64,000 nt of DNA from Ariolimax columbianus (GCA_036924085.1 JAVGWX010000004.1:40391293-40455292), one strand, 5' to 3'; shown: positions 43,884-56,525, counted from the stretch's first letter. Numbers and translations are program-made. Notes: a model not told the origin generated them from the sequence alone.

Positions 43884-44186
43884 TCACTCTCTTTCATTCC
43901 CTCTGCTGCCTACTTTCATTTCCAACGTGAATTTCGCATATTGTCATACGTCTTTAGTTCTAACCTTGACACGCTGCTAGATCGAGGATTGTTTCTTTGT
44001 TATGTGTATAATGAAAGCTAAGACGAACGTCAGTCAGGTAGGACATCCTGTACTGACCACAAGTCCAACTCGCGTCCATTCCGTGCGCCTGGAAACAACC
44101 TATGTTTCAGCAGCATGGATAACGCGGTGGGGATCACCGCTATGATCCAAGTAGTAATGTACCTATTGAGAAGCGTATCCTTACAC

Positions 44187-44536
44187 GGGATCAAGATGCT
44201 GCAGCGGTCAGCGACCCATAGCTGACTGCTAGCGTCAGGGCCAGCGAACCATAGCTGTCAAGACCCTTCTACATCTCCACGTGGTGATCCGGGATAACAG
44301 GATGCAGCAGGGCAGACTGGCTAAGGAGAAGGTATCGAAGAGGAAATGCTAACCCGGTACTCAAAAAATGCTTGCTGAAGTCGGATGTGTTGGACCGAAA
44401 GTTGCAAATATCGCAGCCAAGCTGTAAACTACGACATAACGCATTCCGTTCTCTGGACTACATTCTGCTACTTTAAGCCGTTTCAGGATTTGGTAGTGGG
44501 AGATTGAGAACGAAGAAGAAGAAGAAGAAGAAGAAG
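44187..44536 (+). mobile_element. SINE-A copy 4, complete, with near-perfect TSD
   Basis: From GGGATCAAGATGCTGCAGCG to (GAA)n; duplication TATCCTTACAC / TATCCTTTCAC (44176-44186, 44537-44547). A small deletion removes part of the head (GAGCAGCGCATGA). Confidence 0.9.
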
Positions 44537-44670
44537 TATCCTTTCACAATAGTTAGGAAGGGCCATATTTACCTTCATCAGTTGGCCTCGTTGTAAATGA
44601 ACAGCCCATGTAACCTGCTATTAAAGAATCATCATTAAAAGTGAAAAATTCAGTTCAAGTAGCTTCGGAC

Positions 44671-44702
44671 AACAACAACAACAACAATAACAACAACAAC
44701 GG
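44671..44702. repeat. (CAA)n microsatellite
   Basis: CAACAA run with one AAT interruption. No SINE-B body precedes it, so it is not assigned to a SINE. Confidence 0.85.
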
Positions 44703-44756
44703 CATGTGTAATATTTTAAAAAAAATTATGATCTACACGAATATAGTTATTTACTC

Positions 44757-44767
44757 CTCTCTCTCTC

Positions 44768-44802
<35 letters not shown>

Positions 44803-44825
44803 GTATGTCCCTCTGTCTCTCTTTC
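44757..44825. repeat. (TC)n microsatellite
   Basis: CT dinucleotides with a few interruptions. Confidence 0.93.
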
Positions 44826-45681
44826 CCCTTCCCTTTATTTTAATTTTACATATCAAGTATTATTACAAATCCTGACTGCAAGCCCAGACATGTACTCTAT
44901 ACCCAAAAGGCTTTTCGTTTGAGTTTATGACGACATGTGCAATGAATACATGAGTAATGGAGGCTTCTATTGTGGAACGGTTCTGTCTCGCTGTTAGTCG
45001 TTTCTTGTGCCACACACTCAGTGTAATCTCTGTAACAAACTGGGTACACCTGCATGCCACTTTGGCTGTCGTCACGTGTGAAAAGTTGACCTTGGGGATT
45101 GGTTTCGATCAACTAGATTGCAGTTATTCGTGCAGCGATACAAATATGTTATGTCCGACTACGACTATTTCTTAGAAAAACAACTTGACAAATCATAATT
45201 TCACCTTGCCCTAAAAAAACTAAAAAAAACCCACCCTTCGTCCGTTTTCCTCATTCTGCTTTTTATTATATCAACTAACACCTACCCCCCCCCCCGCCCC
45301 CCTCCCCCCACTTCCTCCTCCCCACAGTTAAAGGACGCATGTAAAACGTGTATCCTACCAGGTTAGGGAATTAAAAAGGCTGACATAGTTGTTGCAGGAG
45401 TAGTACCGAAAGGTCAAGTCATTTTTCTGTAAACACGTGTGTCATGTTAACACTCCTTTCACCGTATCATTTTCGAAATTTTCTTTTGTTTTATTTTTTG
45501 CCTTCAAATTCCTGGTAATTTTCATTCGCTGCATTATTAGAACTATCGTTATCTGCCAGCTGAGCGTCCTATCCTGTCGTATGTAGATTTTTATAGACTA
45601 GTTTATTAATTTGTTTCCAAGAAATCAAAACCAGGTGTTTCTTTCTTTTGTTGTTAACACTTGAACGCCAAATTTGCCCTA
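44826..45681. other. No gene; poly-C near 45286-45318
   Basis: Unassigned sequence. ACGTGTATCCTACCAGGTTA near 45347 loosely recalls the SINE-F head but was not called. Confidence 0.35.
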
Positions 45682-46213
45682 GGTACTTGTCTCTTAATTC
45701 ACTCCAAACAGAGTTCCCTGGGTTCCCATCATACGCATTTGACAGCTGATGCATGGCCTACTGAATCTTGAGTTGACTGTGGCTGATGACTGAAGCGGGC
45801 CATTCATTTCGGATTACGAGGAGGACAGTCGATCTAATTTTAGGGATGTCCTGCCGGCATTGTGACTGTTGACATGTCCATCTATCCTGTCGTTCCGTCA
45901 AGACAACACCGTAACATGGTTGTTATTGCATCGTCTGACAGTCTGGATAATGCCATGCTGCTCTAGAACTGGATGTTACTCTTCTTGTTATTGGTCGACG
46001 TTAACAGATTCAAGAAATGCATTTTTGATCTTAAATAAGATAGCAGAAACAAACGGCAGCAGAAATTCGCGGAAACAAAATGTTTGACATCCCCAACAAT
46101 TAAAAAGTGGCCTGCTCTATGACATCACTACCCCAAATTCGGTGCTAAAATTAGATAGCCAGTGCTAAAAATAGATGATATATTTATTTTGTGTGAACTA
46201 AAGGACAAGCACC
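45682..46213 (+). mobile_element. Repeat D copy 1: TIR element
   Basis: A 532-bp element with inverted ends GGTACTTGTCTCTTAATTCA and, reversed, GGTGCTTGTCCTTTAGTTCA. Interior blocks AACAGAGTTCCCTGGG, CATGGTTGTTATTGCATCGT, CTGGATAATGCCATGCTG and TCGGTGCTAAAA are shared with 51.9 kb and, inverted, 57.8 kb. This copy lacks the telomere-like tract of the other two. Probably a non-autonomous DNA transposon; superfamily unknown. Confidence 0.75.
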
Positions 46214-47885
46214 TCTCTCCATATTGCATAGTGTTCTAAATATCAGCTATCTGTAACCTTTACCATTTACTGATAGAGATTGATCATCTATGGATTTTAC
46301 AAGAGCATTGTGGTGTAGATCTGTATACCAGGGGTCTCAAATTCGCTGCCCGAATCAGTCTGTTACAGGTAAAAAAAACACAGATATTATGAAGCAATAC
46401 AGCGTCATATATACGAATCATTGGCACTAAGCAAGAACGAAACAAACGTTAAACACAAATTTAAGTTTGGATTGTTCCAACTGATATTTACGTCGACAGG
46501 TTTAAATCAAAAGGTCGGTATAGCTCTTGAATCTTGAATCTGTTTCTGACCCTCACATGTTTAACACGACGAGATAACAATTGTTAAATGCTTCTTTTCA
46601 CTGCATAGTTTGGTAACAAATTCTCAAACTAAACCCTGTTTTATCTCTGTTGGAAGAAGACCAGATATTATTTTTCCGGGACTGATCGTTCTCTCATTAT
46701 TATATTAGCTGTTATTATTGACAGGCAAAAACCATCATTTTCTAAAGACAACGCAATTCATAGTCACGAACAGCATCTGTTATTTCCCCTCAAATAGTTT
46801 TTAAACACAGACTTAATATTGACAAACATTTACTTTGATTAGACTCTTTTAAACATGACGCCGATGTCTGAAAAGAGAACACTAGTTAAAAAAAAAAAGA
46901 TTTCCAAAGATAAGGAAAGTATGTGCATGTTTTCACAGTTTAAGGAAAAGCTGGTGTTTATTAAAGAGTGCAATGTTCAGCTCCACTATGATATAATTCA
47001 TGCCAGACAGATGACCTTGTAACTAGAAAAAAAAAAGTGATGAAATAATTCTGAAACTGGAACAAGCATTTGCCAAACAATAAAATGGCTTTATAACATT
47101 AACTGGTCAGACGGAGATGCAGTAATAGCACGTTTCTTAATAAGTGACTTGATTGCGAAATCAACTAACCCATTTAAAAAACAATTGGTCAACGAGTGTG
47201 TTATTAAAGCAAGTGAAATTGTATGACCGGAAAGAAAAGACCAATTGTAAGCCACATGCTCGTCGGCTAATATCGTTGTATGCAGAATTACTGAACTTGC
47301 ACAAAATGTAAAGTAACAAATGTTTCAAGCGTCTAAATACATTTAAAGATTTCCAGTAGCATTTCACGAGTGTATAGATATCTGATACCGGGCAGTGTGT
47401 AGTGTGTATACGATAGATAGATGTCAGTTCCAATATAACTGAAGACTTAATACACTTGAATTGTGCAACAACGGGACGGGACATATTTCATGGACTCGAA
47501 GACAATCTAGATAAGTCCGCGTTTCCTTGAAATAAACTCGTACTCTGTGCACCATCAAAGTGCCCTGACAATATTGGTGTTATTTGGTTAATACCGTCCA
47601 AAATCAATAATCTCATAGTACCCGGGTTATAACGTCACAGATATCAGATGTAATTTGCACCAAAAAGATATGTTTCAGTAAAGGTCTTATAAATAAAGGA
47701 TGTTATGAACATTGTTGTTAAAACTGGCAATAACCCTCGTTCAAGCGTTTAATCACATGCAATTCACCTCTTCTTGGTGAATATGAAGAATGTTTCTATC
47801 ACACTGACGACATGTACAGAGGATAGGCAGAAATGGAAGGACAAAACCCATGAGCTTGTTGACCAAACCTAGAACTGAATGACCT
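46214..47885. other. No recognised feature
   Basis: About 1.7 kb of AT-rich sequence without repeats or exon-like frames. Confidence 0.4.
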
Positions 47886-47886
47886 G

Positions 47887-47908
47887 ATAATGATGATGGT
47901 GATGATGG

Positions 47909-47942
<34 letters not shown>

Positions 47943-47952
47943 GACGACGATG
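47887..47952. repeat. (GAT)n microsatellite
   Basis: GATGATGGT and GATGAT triplets. Confidence 0.93.
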
Positions 47953-48599
47953 TCAGGTGGCTGACTGGCGGAAATATTTTGTAGCGGTCTTTTTCACTTA
48001 GGAAGAAGATTGAGGCGTCCATAAAAATGAAAGCCATGCAGGTTTCTCTGATTCAAAATATATATGTAGCAGGCCTAGTTGATTACACGACTACATTGGA
48101 ATTGAACATCCAAGGAAAAATGTTGCTGATAGCACATATGTACAGTTGTTTGAAATACATCAAAATCGATCTGACTTTGTGACAGGAACAACTGGCTGTT
48201 GGCAACTTAACCCAATGTTCCATTTCTTGGGAAATGTTTAAATCAAACTCTTCCATGTTTATGCATCAATGCTCTTTGGCTTACGGGCACAACTTGTTTA
48301 ACAATTTAAAACATTCGATCCACATTTTTGAAATTGTCTATAACTCGCTTGCTATGGATATTGAGAGCGTTTCTCAGACCATTTAGCTTGTGGAGCGTCA
48401 GTGCGACACTGTCGTGAAACAAGCAATATATAGACATTAGCATCCCAGAATATTACAAGTTTCTGTCTCGAGAAAGATTTCACCAGGTGCTTTCTGAATC
48501 TCCAAAGATAATAGCAATGTGTGTTGGCACTTATATGTATTTGTAAACAGTTTTTCTCACCAACAACGATAAACAAGTCAGTATTACGGTCAAGACCCA
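47953..48599. other. No recognised feature
   Basis: Unassigned sequence. Confidence 0.35.
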
Positions 48600-48644
48600 C
48601 CGATGAACATTTGGTAGCAACAATTAGACTAGCATCATCTCAGG
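48600..48644. repeat. Left half of a 58-bp unit, split by SINE-B
   Basis: CCGATGAACATTTGGTAGCA and ACAATTAGACTAGCATCATC match the array unit (CGATGTACTGGTTGAAGCAG, CACAAGCTTACATCATCTCA) with several differences, so the array or its seed existed before the SINE arrived. Confidence 0.6.
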
Positions 48645-48976
48645 GGAGGAAGACTAACATCTCGTCAGGCACCACATACTCATCAGACATGTTAGTCAGG
48701 GTCAGACAAAATATACCTCGGCTTCCTAGTAAACCTCCCTGGAAACGGGTTGTTTTCATGGCAGCTTGGCTAAATAGGCCAGGGATTGACGTGATCGCCG
48801 TAATAGTGAGCGACACGTAGATGAAGCCAATTATTGCACAACCTCCTAGAGGACCCCGATCCACCTTCATCAGCACGCTCGGGATGTGAGGAAAGCTACT
48901 GCAACCCGTCACTTAACGCCCTTTACAGGGCGAGCAAAAGAGTAGGCCTACTCAGTATGGGCATTCGAACCAACAA
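48645..48976 (+). mobile_element. SINE-B copy 4, complete, with TSD
   Basis: A 332-bp element from GGAGGAAGACTAACATCTCG to ACCAACAA, with the exact 12-bp duplication CATCATCTCAGG (48633-48644, 48977-48988). The head holds the short direct repeat GTCAGGCACCACATAC / GTCAGACAAAATATAC spaced 37 bp. Body and 3' hairpin are as in copy 1. Confidence 0.93.
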
Positions 48977-50185
48977 CATCATCTCAGGATAGTCAACCTA
49001 ACATTGATGTACTGGTTGAAGCAGCACAAGCTTACATCACCTCAGGATAGTCAACCTTACATCGATGTATTGGTTGAAGCAGCACAAGCTTACATCATCT
49101 CAGGATAGTCAACCTAACATCGATGTACTGGTTGAAGCAGCACAAGCTTACATCATCTCAAGATAGTCAACCTAACATCGATGTACTGGTTGAAGCAGCA
49201 CAAGCTTACATCACCTCAGGATAGTCAACCTAACATCGATGTACTGGTTGAAGCACCACAAGCTTACATCATCTCAGGATAGTCAACCTAACATCGATGT
49301 ACTGGTTGAAGCAGCAAAAGCTTACACCATCTCAGGATAGTCAACCTAACATCGATGTACTGGTTGAAGCAGCACAAGCTAACATCATCTCAGGATAGTC
49401 AACCTAACATCGATGTACTGGTTGAAGCAGCAAAAAGCTTACACCATCTCAGGATAGTCAACCTAACATCGATGTACTGGTTGAAGCAGCACAAGCTTAC
49501 ACCACCTCAGGATAGTCAACCTAACACCGATGTACTGGTTGAAGCAGCAAAAAGCTTACACCATCTCAGGATAGTCAACCTAACATCGATGTACTGGTTG
49601 AAGCAGCACAAGCTTACATCATCTCAGGATAGTCAACCTAACATCGATGTACTGGTTGAAGCAGCACAAGCTTACACTATCTCAGGATAGTCAACCTAAC
49701 ATCGATGTACTGGTTGAAGCAGCACAAGCTAACATCATCTCAGGATAGTCAACCTAACATCGATGTACTGGTTGAAGCAGCACAAGCTAACATCATCTCA
49801 GGATAGTCAACCTAACATCGATGTACTGGTTGAAGCAGCACAAACTTACATCATCTCAGGATAGTCAACCTAACACCGATGTACTGGTTGAAGCAGCAAA
49901 AAGCTTACACCATCTCAGGATAGTCAAACTAACATCGATGTACTGGTTGAAGAAGCACAAGCTTACACCATCTCAGGATAGTCAACCTAACATCGATGTA
50001 CTGGTTGAAGCAGCACAAGCTTACATCATCTCAGGATAGTCAACCTAACATTGATGTACTGGTTGAAGCAGCACAAACTTACATCATCTCAGGATAGTCA
50101 ACCTAACATCGATGTACTGGCTGAAGCAGCACAAGCTTACATCATCTCAGGATAGTCAACCTAACATCGATGTACTGGTAAAAGC
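48977..50185. repeat. 58-bp tandem array, about 21 copies
   Basis: Unit ATCTCAGGATAGTCAACCTA, ACATCGATGTACTGGTTGAA, GCAGCACAAGCTTACATC. Copies differ by few substitutions and single-base indels (e.g. AGCAAAAAGCTT). Open frames through it are incidental. Confidence 0.97.
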
Positions 50186-50648
50186 AAAACGATGTCAACT
50201 AAGGAGTAACAAATTTACTTTCAATGTGCACGGAAGTTCACAAGTACTGACCAAAGTATAATTGTAGATTCCATTGTTTTACAAACATATAGGTTAGCTT
50301 ATTAATGTTTTACACTCTACAATATGATTTTAAAAATTTCATTTTTAGGTTTTTCTGAGGTCCACCCGCGGAAAATCAGTCTTGTCCTTACGCAGCCCTT
50401 ATGGTGGTGTGAATTGAAATACCTGCGTCATGGCATAGTATAACATAATGCCATTATAAATTCCCAACAGCGTCTGATGTAGCCATGTAACTTTCTTTTA
50501 TTTATAAGTCACACAGCTACATCGGGGATGAAGTGTTAGAGATTCATTATCAACAGCTTGCATGAGGTGGGATGCACAGTTCCATTTGTGGGGAGGGTGT
50601 GGTACCTCTTTACGGCTGGGCCGTCTAGAGCATGCCGCTAACGATAGT
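50186..50648. other. No recognised feature
   Basis: Unassigned sequence between the two arrays. Confidence 0.35.
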
Positions 50649-51840
50649 TCTCCTTCTTCTTCGTTCGTTCTCAGTATCCGTCTACCAAGCCCTGAACGTT
50701 CTCAATCTCCGTCTACCAAGCCCTGAACGTTCTCAATCTCCCACTACCAAGCCCTGAATGTTCTCAATATCCCACTACCAGGCCCTGAACGTTCTCAATA
50801 TCCGGCTACCAAGCACTGAACGTTCTTAATCTCCTGCTACCAAGCCCTGAACATTCTCAATCTCCCACTACCAAGACCTGAACGTTCTCAATCTCCGGCT
50901 ACGAAGCCCTGAACGTTCTCAATCTCCGGCTACCAAGCCCTGAACGTTCTCAATCTCCCACTACCAAGCCCTGAACGTTCTCAATCTCCCGCTACCAAGC
51001 CCTGAACGTTTTTAATCTCCTGCTACCAAGCCCTAAACGTTCTCAATCTCCGGCTACCAAGCCCTGAACGTTCTCAATCTCCCGCTACCAAGCCCTGAAC
51101 GTTCTCAATCTCCCACTACCAAGCCCTAAACGTTCTCAATCTCCGGCTACCAAGCCCTGAGCGTTCTCAATCTCCCAATACCAAGCCCTGAACGTTCTCA
51201 ATCGTCCGCTACCAAGCCCTGAACGTTCTCAATCTTCCACTACCAAGCCCTTAACGTTCTCAATCTTCGGCTACCAAGCCCTGAACGTTCTCAATAGTCC
51301 GCTACCAAGCCCTGAACGTTCTGAATCTCCGGCTACCAAGCCCTGAACGTTCTCAATCTCCGGCTACCAACCACTGAACGTTCTCAATCTCCCGCTACAA
51401 AACCCTGAACATTCTCAATCTCCCACTACCAAGCCCTAAACGTTCTCAATCTCCCACTACCAAGCCCTGAACGTTCTCAATCTCCCACTACCAAGCCCTG
51501 AACGTTCTCAATCTCCGGCTACGAAGCCCTGAACGTTCTCAATCTCCCTCTACCAAGCCCAGAACGTTCTCAATCTCCCACTACCAAGCCCTGAACGTTC
51601 TCAATCTCCCACTACCAAGTTCTGAACGTTCTCAATCTCCGGCTACCAAGCCCTGAACGTTCTCAATCTTCCGCTACCAAGCCATGAACGTCTCAATCTC
51701 CGGCTACCAAGCCCTGAACAGTGCTTTGCAAGTAGCAGGATGTCGTCCGGAGAACGGAATGTGTTGTGTAGCTAGTTTATAGCTTAACTGCGATATTTGC
51801 ACTTTTCGGTCCGACACATCAGTCTTCGGCAGCTAACGGT
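50649..51840 (-). mobile_element. SINE-A copy with amplified 3' end
   Basis: On plus: CTCCTTCTTCTTCGTTCGTT (tail side), a 31-bp array of about 34 copies, then the SINE-A body (CGGAGAACGGAATGTGTTGT, AGCTTAACTGCGATATTTGC, CTTTTCGGTCCGACACATC) up to about 51840. The head half is missing. The array unit equals the single 31-bp stretch that lies between body and tail in other copies. Confidence 0.9.
50671..51718. repeat. 31-bp minisatellite from SINE-A tail
   Basis: Unit CGTTCTCAATCTCCGGCTAC followed by CAAGCCCTGAA, about 34 copies, with CCGGC/CCCAC/CCCGC variants interspersed. Matches the reverse complement of TTTGGTAGTGGGAGATTGAG in full SINE-A copies. Confidence 0.95.
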
Positions 51841-51861
51841 AGTTGAACCCCTACTTTCGTC

Positions 51862-52310
51862 AGTACTTGCGTTTTAATTAACCATAAACAGAGTTCCCTG
51901 GGATTCGATTGTACGTAACGGGCATTCCATTTACGGTTAAGGTCGAAATAATTTTATTTGCAATATATAATTTAAAGCTTAGATAAAGATAGAAGTGTAG
52001 AAAAGATGGTTATATTCAGTTTTGCGAAGGGTTGAGGTTGTGGTTTAGGGTTAGGGTTAGAGTTAAGGTTATATAACATGGTTTTTATTACATCAGCATG
52101 GATAATGTTAGACTGCTGTAGAAACTGGATGCTACTCTCCTTATCACAGACCAACGTTGACAGATTAAACAAATTCTCGTCTGTTCTCTCATTATGTTTG
52201 ACACACGCAACAGTTAAGAAGTTAATTATTATGTGACGTCACTGGCTCATGTTCGGTGCTAAAAATATATATTTCTTTTTTGTTTGGGGTGAATTAAAAC
52301 GAAATTACCC
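51862..52310 (+). mobile_element. Repeat D copy 2: TIR element with telomere-like tract
   Basis: Ends AGTACTTGCGTTTTAATTAA and, reversed, GGTAATTTCGTTTTAATTCA. The interior has GATGGTTATATTCAGTTTTG, then GGTTTAGGGTTAGGGTTAGA near 52040-52060, then CATGGTTTTTATTACATC and AGCATGGATAATG. Same order as copy 3. Confidence 0.75.
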
Positions 52311-53175
52311 CTATGCCATGAAAAGTGAGTGATTTACCACAACACTATTAAGAAGCTTTTATTTAGTTTACGTAATAATGTGTCGTTTAAATTGCAGTAT
52401 GTCGCCGCGCTTTTCGAGTAAAAAAACATTCGATACGCCACTGTCCCCCAATCATGGTGTAAGCCCTCACCTCGCTCAGTACGCCACTGCCCCCAGTCTC
52501 AAGCTACGCAACCCACACCACCCACATTACGCCACTTCCCGCCGCTTCAATAAGTCCCCACGCCACCAGTCCCCCCCCCCCCCCCCTCACAACTCACCCT
52601 CATCTAACCCCTACCCTGGTCACGTAACAGGTATTGTCTAAAAATACCAGCGGGGAAACTTTGAAACAAATCTTTTTTTAGAATCACTTTATTATTAGAA
52701 CCATTGAAAGCTACCGACCAATCGCAATGAAACAAGGGGAGAGCCCACTTAGGTCACGTGTGCAGTTGCCCTAGCCTAGTTCACTTACGTTTCCTATAAA
52801 AATCAGGGGGAACAATAAATCTAATATCAGACTATATTGTGCATACAGCACCAGGGTACCTGTTAGATCTTCAGTTAAAATTGATGTGTGACTATCACTC
52901 CTTGAATAAGTTGTTCATGGATATTACCTGCTAATCTATTTTAAACTACAAGAATGGTATGTCAGTTAATTATTATCGTTTTTGTCTACTTTATGTGTGT
53001 ACAATTTTTGTTGCAGGTTTGACGTCGCATTGAAACCTAAAATATGTAACAGCTATTTTACTATATTGTTTCGGATAATGGCTTGTGCAAGATTGATTCA
53101 ACTTTTAAAATAACTTATTTTTACTTATCTTTAAAATTTCGTCTTTAATTTCACCAACAAACCTGCTTTTCCAGG
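52311..53175. other. No gene; poly-C near 52569-52586
   Basis: Unassigned AT-rich sequence with one C-run. Plus frame 52378-52641 is open but low-complexity and shows no splice or family support. Confidence 0.35.
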
Positions 53176-53179
53176 TGCG

Positions 53180-53795
53180 GGAAGATAAATTACAAACAGT
53201 TGGAACTTTCACATTTCTGAACGCAAAATAATAGATGGAGATACATCTAAGGAAATGTTCACACGCATTGCTCTAGCCACAGGTGCCTTACCCCGACTAA
53301 CAAACATCTGGAAATCAAAATAACCTAGCTGGGGCCCCAAGCTCAGGTTGTTTAATCCCAAATGTACAACCAATACTCGCATGTGGATGGGAATGCTGGA
53401 AAATAACAAAGGCATTACAAAATAAACTATACTTATTAGAGAATACGCGTTTTCGAAGACTATTGAACATTAGTTGGGAGGAATTCTTAACCAACAAAAC
53501 AATTAGAGAAGTAACCAATCAACAATATGTTTCATCATTCATTTAGAAAAAATGGTAGACATATATAGGACATGTTCTTAAAATAGACAGCAACAGACTC
53601 TCTCTGCAAACGTGTTTATTGTCACCATCTTGCCATATGGAAAAAAAGTAAGAACGAAGGAAACAATCGGTAGAAAGGGTTCCATTATGGACTTGAAGAA
53701 CAGAACAACATAAATGAACTGGAAAAAATTGCGGGACACTGATCAAACTCGTGTAGATGTAACAGGAAAAAGCATGACGAACGAGAAGAAGAAGA
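53180..53795 (+). pseudogene. LINE RT C-terminal remnant
   Basis: Frames read FTRIALATGALPRLTNIWKS, ILACGWECWKITKALQNKLY, NTRFRRLLNISWEEFLTNKT and IGHVLKIDSNRLSLQT. These fit the RT tail pattern (G.ECW..TK.L..KL..F.N..LRR.L.I.W...N, then GH..R...). Multiple stops and frame changes. Ends in (GAA)n near 53783-53795. Confidence 0.75.
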
Positions 53796-54306
53796 AGTAG
53801 AAGACAGATAAAACTGTAGAGCAATGGTTTCTCTCTTATGCGCCACGTTTGGAACTTAAAGAACATATATAGATAGTCTACCGTTGAAAATGTTACGTTC
53901 AAATGTGCAATTTTTTCCACAGTGCATTCTCCATGTGGCTCTTTTTTCAAAGGAGACAACCAAGTTATTTCTTTTCCCTCAGTATTTCTCAAATTATAAA
54001 CCAAATTATCGTATGCCACAATTCGGCTTTGCTATTGTGTAGCTTTATACATTCGCGCTGAGTGTTTATAGACACCGTTGAATTCTTCTTTTCCAATTTA
54101 TTTTGTTATGCAAATGTAATATTGTTATGTTTCTGTAACCGCGTACGGGTGTGAATGTTCGTGTATTTATGGTTGCGTGTGCATTCTGTGGTGAATGAAA
54201 CTATATGTTTATGCGGGTGGGACAAAGTAATGTTTGCAAGTCTGTGTTTTGCGTGCGATTGAATGAATGTATATGTGTATGCGTATGTCATGTTTTCTAT
54301 TTATCC

Positions 54307-54308
<2 letters not shown>
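53796..54308. other. No recognised feature
   Basis: Unassigned sequence. Confidence 0.35.

Positions 54309-54310
<2 letters not shown>

Positions 54311-54382
<72 letters not shown>
54311..54382. repeat. (TA)n microsatellite
   Basis: About 36 TA dinucleotides. Confidence 0.96.
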
Positions 54383-54386
<4 letters not shown>

Positions 54387-55740
54387 TTCTACTCTTTTTC
54401 TGCCCCCCGCCCCCCCCCCCTCGCATGCATCTTTTCCTTTCGCATCTGAATCCCTCTTCTTCATATCTCTTGTCTTCTCTATATTGTTCTTCTCTCCCAT
54501 CCCCACTCTCTTCATCCTTATATGCCTTCCTTATGAAAAATGTATCATATCATTCTCATCACACTCGTTCTCTTCAAACATTTTAATCTCGTCTTTACTT
54601 CATCTTATATTCGCTAGCAGTTACGTCAAACCGTTCTCGCGGGGTGACAGATAGTTCATAGAAAATATAGGAACGTCGCAGCGTTGTATCTATGACTCGA
54701 ATGACCATAAAACTGACCATGAATGCATTTTACTAAATTTAAGTGAGTCAAACATGTATTTCAGTTTATTAAATTGTTTCTTTATGAAGCATCGATTAAC
54801 ATATATCAGGTTAGGTTAATTTAAACTCGATTTCAGAGCTTCTTTCTCGCTCAAAAATAAACTAATCCCAATTTTTTCACAGTAAGCGGTAAGTGAAACA
54901 ACTATGTTGGAAAATATTATATAGACATGGCCTCGATTTAGAGATTTTCCGTAATGCGTAAACTCGATTTGTGAACTTTCAATAGGTAAAGTGTCGATTT
55001 AAAAGATATCCATCTTTTAATGCATTAACTTCTATTTTAGATCTTTCTTTAGCAAATAATGTAGCACTTTCTTTAGCAAAGATTTTAGAACTTTATTTAA
55101 TACACTACACACTTTTAAAGCATGATCAATGTATATAGTCTCGTTTTTAGAACTTTCTCAATACATCACATTCAATTTGAGAACTTCCCATTGACATAAC
55201 ACTTTCAGAAATATTAGTAGGCATAGTTTCATTGCAAGTCTTCGCGGAATACCGATGCATATTGAAGAAAATAGCACAGGTACGCGTCTACATTTGTGTA
55301 ATCCAGCACGTTATTATCGCCCTATTTGATGTTGCCACTAATCCTGTAAAGGTCGGAGTTCAGACGATGCGTTAAAATTATATTAAACGCCTCGTTAATT
55401 CAAAAATGATATAATTTTTTCAATGCAAAGAAACTAGGGCTTAGATCTTGTTCATTATATTTATTACAGTAGCAGCATAGTCTACAGAAAGGTCCATTTT
55501 TGAACGACTTAAGAGGTAAAGTGAATAATAGAAGAATGTTAGATAGCAGCTCCTCTACAAGTATCTACCACGGAATCTATGTCACGGAATTCTCAATCTA
55601 AGTAAGAGGCACGGGCAGGGACGCCATCTAAATATTTGATATTAAAAGGTATCCGTAGTCCCAGAACAGACAAGGATTTTGAGGACGAAGTGTTGAGACT
55701 TTATTGTGGAAGGCTTAATCTGTCTACCTTTCATTCTAAA
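54383..55740. other. No gene; pyrimidine-rich near 54400-54600
   Basis: About 1.4 kb. A short C-run and CT-rich stretch start it; loosely repeated 'aactttctttagcaaa' phrases occur near 55040-55100. No exon recognised. Confidence 0.4.
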
Positions 55741-55744
55741 ACGG

Positions 55745-55800
55745 CAAGCTATGTACCCATTTACAGCTGGGTCGACATGAGCGTGTCGGTAACTGGGGTC
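55745..55800 (-). mobile_element. SINE-F central domain fragment
   Basis: GTACCCATTTACAGCTGGGT then CGACATGAGC matches the SINE-F core in reverse (compare 6300-6335). Heads and tails are absent. Confidence 0.6.
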
Positions 55801-56445
55801 ATACGGGACCCTATCATTTTAAAATATATGACTTTACATAAGAATATTGGAGAAATCTCGAGGCTTGTCCAGAGTATTATTTACCAAATGTTATCTACAC
55901 GAAATAATTACGAAAATAATGAAAGATTCAAATTCATGACAATCAACACACAGGTTAAAGGACTGTTACGTGTCGGGTGATCTTACGGCTTGAAACTAGT
56001 TCTAGAAATAATATCCCACACATAATATATACAAATAAGTATTACTCACTCCGTTTTACAGAATGTCAGAAAAAGAAAGGTAGCCTCTGTGGAGAATCGA
56101 TCATAGACTGTACATTTTACTTAATTCCAATAACATATATGGCTTACAGGAAGACGATATTATTATCACCTGGACTTCATGAGGTTGATTCTCAAAAGTG
56201 CATAGATCACTCTTTATATTGCATCTGTATTATGCGTCTCTCGAGTGCTGTTATACTTCTTGCGCCGGCGTAGTTATCCTACATTTTCTCAGACTATCCA
56301 TAGCAATACTTGTTTCGATTTAGTCTTTATTTGCGTAAATAATTATACATTCTATGTGGTTTAACAAACATCGGTTTAAGGCACACATAAGGAGTATAAT
56401 TCACTAGCAAAATTAAGTTTCAATTTCAATTATGAATGATTTTTA
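55801..56445. other. No recognised feature
   Basis: AT-rich unassigned sequence. Confidence 0.35.
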
Positions 56446-56447
56446 TC

Positions 56448-56525
56448 TCTAACTTAACTTAACGTCTTTACACTGGTTTAGAAGACCCTGCAGAGTCTGT
56501 ATACAACAATATATATATGGGGTCT
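56448..56525 (+). repeat. Repeat C head fragment
   Basis: TAACTTAACTTAACGTCTTT, ACACTGGTTTAGAAGACCCT and GCAGAGTCTGTATAC match the start of repeat C at 61490. Confidence 0.7.

Noticed and set aside
48977..50185. CRISPR-like repeat/spacer array
   Set aside because: The 58-bp units are contiguous and wholly repeated with no unique spacers, in a eukaryotic context; the same applies to the 55-, 38-, 31- and 26-bp arrays.
52378..52641. Proline/serine/histidine-rich exon
   Set aside because: Low-complexity C-rich sequence with a poly-C run; no splice or homology support.
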